From positions 558,001 through 622,000 of the forward strand of contig NZ_JBHRXZ010000022.1 of NCBI RefSeq assembly GCF_042648805.1: 64,000 nt of DNA, in the 5' to 3' direction. Shown in pieces: positions 35,685 to 42,842 of this stretch (position 1 is its first letter; each line of letters opens with the position of its first letter). Source of the stretch: Azomonas tarimensis. GTDB lineage: Bacteria; Pseudomonadota; Gammaproteobacteria; Pseudomonadales; Pseudomonadaceae. The notes beneath the pieces were generated by a model. The model saw nothing but the letters and a program-made list of their open reading frames with translations. It did not search any database and had not been told where the DNA came from. The translations under genes and the position numbers were made by a program.

Positions 35685-36072
35685 GACGCAACCTCCTGTC
35701 ATTCAGCAGGAACGTCGCCACGGACTCCGCCGTGTGGGAGCTATCGAGTCGCCATCAAGTCGTCATCGAAATCAAGGGCCTGCACGACGATCTATACGAC
35801 GTGGGCTTTGCCCGTGCCGATGACGGGGTACGCTGTAACTGTTGGTGTCAAGACTGATTCGCTCCAGGGCATTGCGGAAATCGTCTGAATGCGACGGCTG
35901 CGCCGCCACAAAAATGGTGCGCAGCGTGGAGCACCGTGCAGCAGCCCGCGCCAAAGATCATGACTGTTTGCATCAGAAGCGCACCGCTTCGGTGCAAGAG
36001 TGTGGATTCAGACCGCCCACGTCTTGGGTGAGACTGAAATAGTCAGAATGAGCCGTCGTTGGCTGGGACTGC
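35685..36072. other. 388-base region without a gene, holding a lysR relic
   Basis: No intact gene seen. Positions 35,771-35,823 are a 53-base exact copy of lysR copy 2 (see separate entry). The rest (35,824-36,072) has short open stretches that I could not match to any family. Confidence 0.5.
35771..35823 (+). repeat. 53-base relic of lysR copy 2
   Basis: The sequence from ATCAAGGGCCTGCACGACGA onward is identical for 53 bases to the coding strand of lysR copy 2 (complement of 24,897-24,949). It encodes IKGLHDDLYDVGFARAD. Copy 1 differs at several of these bases. The relic is in inverted orientation relative to copy 2. It is too short to be a gene. Confidence 0.85.
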
Positions 36073-36421
36073 TCAGTCGGTGATCGAGCCGTTTTCCTCG
36101 GCCAGCCGCAGGTACCCCGACAGCAGCCGCACGGGCTGGAAGTAGCGATCGCGCATCACCGGCTGCTTGCGCGGCCCGACGATGGACGCCAGATCGGACA
36201 GCTTCACATAGCCCAGGCCGGGCATGCCTATTCCCAGGTCGATCAGTCCCCATGCCGTATCCATCGGCCGGGTCGAGCGCGGCCAGCAGCCTGGTGGCGT
36301 GCGCGTCAGGAGTGAACAATCGCACCGCCGGCATCGGGTCGATGCTCCGGCCGTCGGCGCGGCATGCGCCAACGGCGAGCAGTTGTGCCCGCTGTTCATC
36401 GGTGACAAGCGGCTGGGTCAT
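36073..36421 (-). pseudogene. DUF2958 gene with a frameshift
   Basis: The first 50 or so codons (MTQPLVTDEQRAQLLAVGAC to ALDPADG) are in one frame. The rest (DTAWGLIDLGIGMPGLGYVK to RLAEENGSITD, stop at 36,073) is in another. The join is near 36,255: the sequence reads GATGGATACG where GATGGCGATACG would restore the frame, so two bases appear lost. Intact DUF2958 proteins of about 110 residues are common in such ICEs. Probably inactive. Confidence 0.8.
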
Positions 36422-36642
36422 GGCTAGCACTCCTACGAATCTGACGATGCAGAGATGCGCCTTTCTGCCAAAGCACGGAAGCGGTGAAGCGGATGCGTGC
36501 TTTTGCACATAAGCACGAAGGCACAAGCCGTCGAATCCGTACCTGCACGGATGCGCAGAAGCGGAATTGCGTGGGTCAGGAAAGACACGGATGCGGATTT
36601 CCGAAAAAGCACGAAGACGAGCCGATAGTTCACAAATGAACA

Positions 36643-36667
36643 CTATAGATTGTAGCCCTATAGAGTG
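36643..36667. promoter_or_regulatory. Paired repeats and inverted repeat upstream of the CBASS operon
   Basis: CTATAGATTG (36,643-36,652) and CTATAGAGTG (36,658-36,667) are direct repeats 15 bases apart. An inverted repeat GTTCA-CAAA-TGAAC lies just upstream (from about 36,628). They are 40-80 bases before the GTG start of the HTH gene, in an A/T-rich patch, and look like controller-protein operator sites overlapping the promoter. Confidence 0.5.
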
Positions 36668-36705
36668 CAATCGGGTGTCATCTTGGCTTTAGGGGGAAAC
36701 CACAG

Positions 36706-37011
36706 GTGGCGGCAAAGCACTCATTAGCGGCAGCAATACGGATTGTCAGGAAATCGCGCGGCTTGAGCCAGGAAGCGTTCTCCGACGTGTCCAGTCGCAC
36801 CTATTTGAGTTCGCTGGAACGCGACCTAAAAAGCCCGACAGTACAAAAGCTGACCGAGCTGTGCGAGGTCATGGAAGTGCATCCGCTCACGTTGCTGACA
36901 CTTGCTTATGCCGGTACCGAACAGCGCGAAATCAGCCAGCTTCTAGACAGGGTCCAGCACGAGTTGGACGCCATCGTGGCGAACAAGGAGAACAAAAGGA
37001 ATGACGACTGA
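36706..37011 (+). CDS. XRE/controller-type HTH regulator of the CBASS operon
   Basis: A 101-residue protein. An HTH_3 domain (AIRIVRKSRGLSQEAFSDVS, then SLERDLKSPTVQKL) occupies the first 65 residues, followed by a helical tail. It looks like restriction-system controller proteins. GTG start with AGGGGGAAA upstream. It overlaps capV by 11 bases, so it is co-transcribed and probably controls the operon by feedback through the repeats upstream. Confidence 0.85.
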   Translation: MAAKHSLAAAIRIVRKSRGLSQEAFSDVSSRTYLSSLERDLKSPTVQKLTELCEVMEVHPLTLLTLAYAGTEQREISQLLDRVQHELDAIVANKENKRNDD

Positions 37012-37966
37012 CTCCGCTTCGCCATCATCGCTCGTCACTGAGTATGCTAAAGACGATATATGCCGTGTTCTTGCACTTGATGGCGGTGGCGCGAAGGGCT
37101 TTTACACGCTGGGCGTTCTCAAGGAAATTGAGGCCATGCTTGGGTGCCCGTTATACAAGAGGTTCGATCTTGTATTCGGCACGAGTACCGGGGCAATCAT
37201 TGCCGCACTCATCGCGCTGGGATACGAAATAGATCAAATACACGCGCTCTACACCGCACACGTGCCGCGAGTTATGTCCAGCCGGTCGGCTACGGCGAGA
37301 ACAGCGGCGCTTCAAGATTTGGCGAAGGAAGTCTTCCGAGACAAGACTTTTGAAGATGTCATGACGGGGATCGGTATCGTTGCCACCCGTTGGATGACCG
37401 AACGACCCATGATCTTCAAGGGGAGCATTGCGCAGGCCCATGGCCGCAAGGGAACCTTCAGTCCCGGATTCGGGGTCAGCATCGCTGACGCTGTACAAGC
37501 GTCTTGCTCGGCCTATCCGTTCTTCGAAAGGAAGGTAGTAGTCACCGCAGCTGGCGACAAGATTGAACTGATCGATGGCGGCTACTGTGCAAACAATCCC
37601 ACCCTGTTTGCAGTTGCAGACGCGACTGTCGCTCTAAAAAAGGATCATAAGGATATCCGGGTCGTAAATGTCGGCGTCGGCATTTACCCTGACCCCAAGC
37701 CGGGACTGCTGATGCGAATTGCCAAGAAATGGCTCGCCGTCCAATTGCTTCAAAAGACCCTTGAGATTAATACACAATCGATGGATCAGCTGCGCGACAT
37801 TCTGTTCAAGGATATCCCGACAATTCGGATCAGCGACACATTCGAACGACCAGAAATGGCGACCGACCTGCTGGAGCACAACCTGGAAAAGCTGAATATC
37901 CTTCGACAGCGTGGTAGCGAGTCATTTGCAGCTCGTGAGATACAACTACGGGAGTTTTTGACATGA
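37001..37966 (+). CDS. capV: CapV-like patatin phospholipase, CBASS effector
   Basis: A 321-residue patatin-like phospholipase. The oxyanion motif is LDGGGAKG (about 27-33). The nucleophile elbow is FGTSTGA (Ser62), and the partner aspartate is in LIDGGY (Asp192). In CBASS, CapV enzymes bind the cyclic dinucleotide made by the neighbouring CD-NTase and degrade membrane phospholipids, killing the infected cell. Followed 12 bases later by the CD-NTase gene. Catalytic residues are present, so it should be active. Confidence 0.9.
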   Translation: MTTDSASPSSLVTEYAKDDICRVLALDGGGAKGFYTLGVLKEIEAMLGCPLYKRFDLVFGTSTGAIIAALIALGYEIDQIHALYTAHVPRVMSSRSATARTAALQDLAKEVFRDKTFEDVMTGIGIVATRWMTERPMIFKGSIAQAHGRKGTFSPGFGVSIADAVQASCSAYPFFERKVVVTAAGDKIELIDGGYCANNPTLFAVADATVALKKDHKDIRVVNVGVGIYPDPKPGLLMRIAKKWLAVQLLQKTLEINTQSMDQLRDILFKDIPTIRISDTFERPEMATDLLEHNLEKLNILRQRGSESFAAREIQLREFLT

Positions 37967-37978
37967 GGGAGGCGCAGT

Positions 37979-38872
37979 ATGGGAATACCTGAATCGCAGC
38001 TCGAAACATGGTCCCATCAAGGATCTATCACGCAGTCCGCCTCAACTTACAGCACTATAAAGAACGCGCTAGAGAGTGCAAGTGCTGCGTATCACGGGAA
38101 GAACTTCAAGGTATTCCTTCAGGGCTCTTATGGAAATGACACCAACATCTATGCGGAAAGTGATGTTGATGTGGTCATACGGCTTGACGATGTCTACTAC
38201 AGCGATCTCACACAGCTCTCCCCAGAGGACAAGGAGGCATACGATCACGCCTTCGTTCCAGCCACCTATTCATATGACCAGTACAGGCAGGATGTTCTGA
38301 AGGCCCTTACTGACCGTTTTGGTTCAGATGTGAAGGCTGGAGATAAGGCCATCGCCGTAGAGGCAAATGGAAATAGGCGCAAGGCAGACGTTATCGCGTC
38401 AATGCAATTTCGTCGTTATTGGAAATTCAAGGGCACTTACGACTCGCACTACGATGAAGGCATCTGTTTCTTTAATGGGGCTGGCGAACAAATCGCCAAT
38501 TATCCTAAGCAGCATTCAGAAAACCTCACCCGGAAACATCAGGGCAGCAATAAATGGCTGAAGCCCATGGTTCGCGTACTGAAGAACCTTAGAAGTAAAC
38601 TCGTTGCTGACAGCGCCTTGAAGGCTGGAATAGCTCCTTCGTACTACCTAGAAGGTTTGCTCTACAACGTGCCAAACGAAAAGTTCGGAATTAGCTATGC
38701 CGATTGCTTTGTCAATGCCATGAATTGGATTCAGACAGAAGCAGATAAGGACAAGCTGCTATGCGCCAATGAGCAGTATTACTTGCTTTGGGAAGGTACG
38801 CATACCTCATGGGAGAAAGCTGACGCGGAAGCGTTTATCGGGGCTGCCATCAAGATGTGGAATGAATGGTGA
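37979..38872 (+). CDS. cdnE: CD-NTase, clade E (CdnE-like), CBASS nucleotide second-messenger synthase
   Basis: A 297-residue cGAS/DncV-like nucleotidyltransferase. The GS motif is QGSYGNDTN (residues 48-56), metal-binding Asp62 and Asp64 are in ESDVDV, and Asp137 is in RKADVIA. The N-terminus PESQLETWSHQG and the ANYPKQHSEN segment match what I recall of Rhodothermus CdnE. There the Asn before YPK favours uridine; here it is Asn174. The likely product is a cyclic dinucleotide, possibly pyrimidine-containing. ATG has GAGGGAGG upstream. Confidence 0.9.
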   Translation: MGIPESQLETWSHQGSITQSASTYSTIKNALESASAAYHGKNFKVFLQGSYGNDTNIYAESDVDVVIRLDDVYYSDLTQLSPEDKEAYDHAFVPATYSYDQYRQDVLKALTDRFGSDVKAGDKAIAVEANGNRRKADVIASMQFRRYWKFKGTYDSHYDEGICFFNGAGEQIANYPKQHSENLTRKHQGSNKWLKPMVRVLKNLRSKLVADSALKAGIAPSYYLEGLLYNVPNEKFGISYADCFVNAMNWIQTEADKDKLLCANEQYYLLWEGTHTSWEKADAEAFIGAAIKMWNEW

Positions 38873-38929
38873 AGTAGGTCGAAAACATCAGTCTTGGGGC
38901 ACGACGGTCAGCGGGCAGGAGGAATTGAG

Positions 38930-40675
38930 GTGGCAGGTAGTATCATTTACCTTTTCATGTGGGGATATCAAGCAAGCTACAGGGTTCACATCCAGATTCT
39001 GGCGCGAAATGTGCTGAAGAAATTGGGTGCTCCGGCTGATGCAGAAGTGCTGCTTGTTGGGGCACGCCGCCCTGGTAGCGAAAATGCGAACCAGGTATGC
39101 GTAGAGCCAGAAGACGGTAAGTGGCAACTATCTTTATTTGAAGGCTTGCTGGATTCGGTTGAATCGAATTACCAGAGTCATCGGTTGCAGAACATGTTTT
39201 TTGGCGATGAGCCAAGCATGCGCGACAAGCCAGAGTGGATGCGCCGCGACTCAGTACGGACATCGGTTGGCAAGGCACTCGAAGCTTTTGATACAGAACA
39301 CAACGTGACATCGTTTTGCGGGGAGGTCAGGCGCATAGACGACTATTACGTCACCCCAGTCATACAGATTCCAAACACCACTTTCACGCAGTTCCCTCCC
39401 TTGCTCTCAAAGCCTATCGACAAGGGGCAACAAGGAAATGGATTTCGCAGCCTGATACATGCAGCGATGTATGCAGTTCTTCATGAGGCTACTGAGGAGT
39501 TGCATAACCCAGACCCCGGGCGATTTACCCATCGCAGCATGAGAGATGCTGAGGAAATCGCCCGGATTGCTGCCAAGGACTTTCTGCACACGCCTGGGCT
39601 ATCGATCGAGCAACGGTACATTCACACCGATCTTTTCGATGCCTTGAATCTTGTCTCCTCTCTCATGTACGAGGGGGTGAAAGGCATTGGGCAGCTCATT
39701 CTCGTTGATCCTGACAACGACGCGGTTGAGTTCCTGGCAAAGTTCGTTGAGCCGGTCCCCTTTCGTGAGCCACGATGGGTTCGGAAAGTCTTGCAGATGG
39801 CGACCACAGGTGTCGGAATCATCGCAAATAGTCAGTACATATTCGGACTTGGGCGATTGAAGGATTCGCATGATTCCAGTGCACAAGATGCGTTCACGGT
39901 TGCCTTTATAGATCACTATCATTGGGAGTTGTACTGCGGTAGCCAGGCACTGCTTCGCAGTCACTATGCGGTGCCCAAACTTCCGCAGGAACCCTTCGAC
40001 AAGACTGCCTTCCTCGCAAACTATGCGAGGTTATTTCCGCTGTCATCGCAAGAGAACGGCCTGCACTTGTGGAACCTATTGCTGACCCAGATAAATCAAG
40101 AGCATGGCAGCATGATTGTCGTTGCGGAAGACGCGGCCAATGAGGCGCACCGGCTCCGTAAACAGGGTACCAACATCGTGCCAATCAGGCTCACCGAATC
40201 GCTACTTCGATGTGTCAGTGGTATCGACGGAACAATATTGCTCGATCCCGCTGGATTTTGTCACGCTATCGGGATCATTCTTGACGGTGAAGCGACCGAT
40301 CAATGCACGCCATCAAGGGGGTCTCGGTATAACTCGGGCGTGCGCTACGTACAGACGGGCAGCACTCGAAGGCTTGCGATCGTCGTGTCGGACGATCGAA
40401 CGATCGATATCATTCCGCCAATTAAACGATTGGCCAGTCGTTCAAGAATCGAACAACGTGTCGCAGCGCTTGAGGCAGCAACGCTCGACAACTATCATGA
40501 CTCTCGGAATTGGTTAGACGACCATCGCTTCTATATCAATGCCGAGCAATGTGCTCGGATCAATGCAGTGATCGACAGACTAGATGCCCTTCCAAAAGAA
40601 GTGGGTCTTATCTATCTCGGAACGGAGAGATTTGAGGTTGATCCCGAGATGGACGAAAGCTATCTCACCGATTGA
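38930..40675 (+). CDS. Protein with C-terminal DisA/DAC-like nucleotide-binding domain, third gene of the CBASS operon
   Basis: A 581-residue protein. Residues about 395-500 resemble the DisA_N/diadenylate-cyclase fold. MIVVAEDA comes first, then GIDGTILLDP (normal DGA is DGT, 433-435) and SRGSRYNSGVRYV (normal RHR is RYN, 466-468), then LAIVVSDDRTIDII. The first 390 residues have no domain I recognise. DAC-like domains with large N-terminal regions are known in bacterial conflict systems. GTG start with AGGAGG seven bases upstream, 57 bases after cdnE. Whether it makes, binds or degrades a nucleotide is not known. Confidence 0.72.
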   Translation: MAGSIIYLFMWGYQASYRVHIQILARNVLKKLGAPADAEVLLVGARRPGSENANQVCVEPEDGKWQLSLFEGLLDSVESNYQSHRLQNMFFGDEPSMRDKPEWMRRDSVRTSVGKALEAFDTEHNVTSFCGEVRRIDDYYVTPVIQIPNTTFTQFPPLLSKPIDKGQQGNGFRSLIHAAMYAVLHEATEELHNPDPGRFTHRSMRDAEEIARIAAKDFLHTPGLSIEQRYIHTDLFDALNLVSSLMYEGVKGIGQLILVDPDNDAVEFLAKFVEPVPFREPRWVRKVLQMATTGVGIIANSQYIFGLGRLKDSHDSSAQDAFTVAFIDHYHWELYCGSQALLRSHYAVPKLPQEPFDKTAFLANYARLFPLSSQENGLHLWNLLLTQINQEHGSMIVVAEDAANEAHRLRKQGTNIVPIRLTESLLRCVSGIDGTILLDPAGFCHAIGIILDGEATDQCTPSRGSRYNSGVRYVQTGSTRRLAIVVSDDRTIDIIPPIKRLASRSRIEQRVAALEAATLDNYHDSRNWLDDHRFYINAEQCARINAVIDRLDALPKEVGLIYLGTERFEVDPEMDESYLTD

Positions 40676-40741
40676 TCGAATACTGCGCATGATGTCAACG
40701 TAAGCACCCCGCCGCGATGGGCGGGGCGCGGTGGGCGGCCG

Positions 40742-41056
40742 TCAGGCCGCCTTGGGCTTGTTGCGCGACCAGATCAGGTCGTGCGTGCCGTCCTCGTTCT
40801 CGATCAGGCGGGCATAGACCGTCGCCGGGAACGAAGGATCGTCGAGGGATACGGACACGTAGGGCCGCCCGGCTTCGCTTGTCTTCTTCCACGCCGCGCC
40901 GATGTCGTGGCCGGCCGCCTGAAGGCGGAAGTCGGGGGCGTTCTCGGTGTCGCCCTTGTCGTTGGGAATCAGCTTGACCTTGACGTTCAGGGTCAGGGTG
41001 CGGAGCTGGCCGGTGAAGCCGTCTTTCTCTGCGGTGAAGGTGCCGATGTTAGCCAT
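40742..41056 (-). CDS. DUF736 family protein
   Basis: A 104-residue protein, typical of DUF736: MANIGTFTAEKDGFTGQLRT, later AAWKKTSEAGRPYVSVSLDD and FPATVYARLIENEDG. Conserved in ICEs and plasmids, function unknown. The ATG at 41056 has GGAGAAA just upstream. A GC hairpin lies after its stop (40,708-40,727). It is convergent with the CBASS operon. Confidence 0.9.
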   Translation of the reverse strand: MANIGTFTAEKDGFTGQLRTLTLNVKVKLIPNDKGDTENAPDFRLQAAGHDIGAAWKKTSEAGRPYVSVSLDDPSFPATVYARLIENEDGTHDLIWSRNKPKAA

Positions 41057-41786
41057 GATGTTTCTCCTTTCGGGTTGAACAAGGTCGCGCCAGTGCGTCC
41101 TTGTTGTGATCCGGCCGGCGGGGGATGGGCTGGCCGCACCGCGCAGCGGTCGCAACACCGTGAAGAGCCTGGAAGCGAAAAGAATTTGTCCCGCGAGGAA
41201 TGCGCGCAGCGCAGGGGAAATTGTTTTCGCTGGAAGGTTGCGGCCATGAAGCCCAAGGCACAGCCGTTCCCTCGCCAGGATTCACGACAAGCCAAGGACG
41301 CACAGGCCGCCCGCTCCCGAATGGAGACGTGGCCGACTCGGCATCCCCGCATGACGGCTTCACCGGCTTGCGCCCTGACACTGGCAAGGCCAATACCCCA
41401 ACGACGAGCGAGAACGCTCCTTGCCGCAGATTGCGACGACGTGGTTGAGGCGTGGCGTGGATGCTCCATAGCGAAGCCGGGTGGCGTGTCGGTGAGCCGT
41501 CCTTCGTGACGTACAGGCGCGAACCGCCAGCGTCGAGGACGGCACGCTTTGGCACAACCTGCCGCAGCAAGCCAGGGCATAGCAGCCCGCGCCACGTCCA
41601 TTGCGGCGGGCTCCATCTTCACCGCAAGCGGAGCGCGCAGCGACGTAGGCGCGTAGACGTGAGGAATTGAAGCCGAATGGCCGTGACGGCATCGCCGGCA
41701 TGGGGCGCAGCCCGAGAGCCCTGCGGCGCGTAAGCACCGCCACGCCCTATACCTGCCACCCAAACCGGCCGGCCAGAACCATCCAG
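41057..41786. other. 730-base region with no convincing gene
   Basis: Long open frames occur on both strands but none starts well or resembles a protein family; they are composition effects. The sequence is GC-rich and not visibly repetitive. It may hold the leader or promoter of the DUF736 gene, or an RNA, but I see no specific signal. Confidence 0.4.
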
Positions 41787-42539
41787 CTACATGATGAAGC
41801 TGCCCTGGTCGGCATAGCCGTGCGGTTTGATCTTCACCGCAGCCACCCGCGCCTGCATGGCGCGCTTGCACGAGAACTCCTCGCCGCCATCCTGTATCCA
41901 CGCACCGAGCCGGCGTTCCAGCCAGCCGTGCGCGCACGCCGTACCATCATTGAGACCGTCATTAAAGTCGGCCTCGACCTCCTCGTTGCGGGGGTCGAGC
42001 AACACGTGGATCGACAACTCGTCGCCGCTGATCGCCGATACCACGGCCACCGCAGACAAGTCTCCGTCGAAGGTGAAGCGATACTGGCCGCGCTCGCCGC
42101 CGTTGTTCTTCGGATCGGCGCCCGGCCACCAGTCCTCGCCTGGCGACAGTCCGAACATGCGCTGTTCCAAGCCGGCGTTGATCGCCGCAACCATCAGGTT
42201 GCGCCAACCATTCCAGCGCCCCCCACGCTGCTTGCGCAACGGATAGGTCTTGAACGGCGAGTAGGAGCGATCCAACTCCGGCAACAGGTGCAGATCCTCG
42301 GGCGGGTTGTAGCCCAGTTGTCGCAGCCGCTGTACCGCACGCGCGTTGCTCGGTTTGCTGGCCTCGGCGGTTGCGCGACCGTCGAGTGCTGCGCGCAGCG
42401 CCGCATGAGTCCTGAACCCAAGCGCAGCGGCCACGACCTCGCTCATGTGCGCGGAACGGACGCCACTCACGCGACGCTCGGCCCGCTGTTTGAGGTTGCG
42501 GACAGCGGCTTCGGAAACAAAGTAAGTAGATACAGACAT
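41787..42539 (-). CDS. Hypothetical ICE protein (250 aa)
   Basis: A 250-residue protein. The N-terminal 60 residues (FVSEAAVRNLKQRAERRVSG, then SEVVAAALGFRTHAALRAAL) resemble a helical segment seen in many ICE and plasmid hypotheticals. The middle has FGLSPGEDWWPGADPKNNGG, and the C-terminal half is rich in charged residues. No catalytic motif seen. It sits in the ParB/DUF932 block of maintenance genes. Start ATG 42539. Confidence 0.75.
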   Translation of the reverse strand: MSVSTYFVSEAAVRNLKQRAERRVSGVRSAHMSEVVAAALGFRTHAALRAALDGRATAEASKPSNARAVQRLRQLGYNPPEDLHLLPELDRSYSPFKTYPLRKQRGGRWNGWRNLMVAAINAGLEQRMFGLSPGEDWWPGADPKNNGGERGQYRFTFDGDLSAVAVVSAISGDELSIHVLLDPRNEEVEADFNDGLNDGTACAHGWLERRLGAWIQDGGEEFSCKRAMQARVAAVKIKPHGYADQGSFIM

Positions 42540-42842
42540 GCCAAATTCCTGTGTGCATGGCCGATGTCTGCCGATTACGCATCGACCGAAGGAATGGGCA
42601 CGGTCAATAAACTAGGTAAAGCTGAAAGAACGTCGTTTAACCCGGCAGTAGGTTCAGCGTGACGCGGCTGTGTTTTTCATCATAGCGCTCGGCAGCCGGG
42701 AGGCCAAGCCCGCACCGCCGCCTAGTCGAAGGCGGCGGGGTGCGACGAGTTGTTCTGGACGTGTCATCTGGCGTGGCAAACCTGCCGCGCCAGATTTTTG
42801 GGCAGAAGCCCCGGCGCATTACGCCGGGGCCATGCTGCACCC
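42540..42842. other. Intergenic region with two hairpins after the parB-like gene
   Basis: No gene seen. A 13-base stem with one mismatch and a 4-base loop (42,766-42,795) is followed by T42,796-42,799 on the plus strand, a terminator-like element. A second stem (GCCCCGGCG, loop of 5) lies at about 42,809-42,831, just downstream of the parB-like stop on the minus strand, without a T-run. Their target transcripts are uncertain. Confidence 0.45.

Noticed and set aside
38894..38929. TTG start 12 codons upstream in the DAC-like gene
   Set aside because: The GTG at 38,930 has AGGAGG seven bases before it, while the TTG has no ribosome site.
41049..41570. Minus-strand 173-codon frame before the DUF736 gene
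   Set aside because: No start signal, no recognisable domain, and it overlaps the DUF736 start region.
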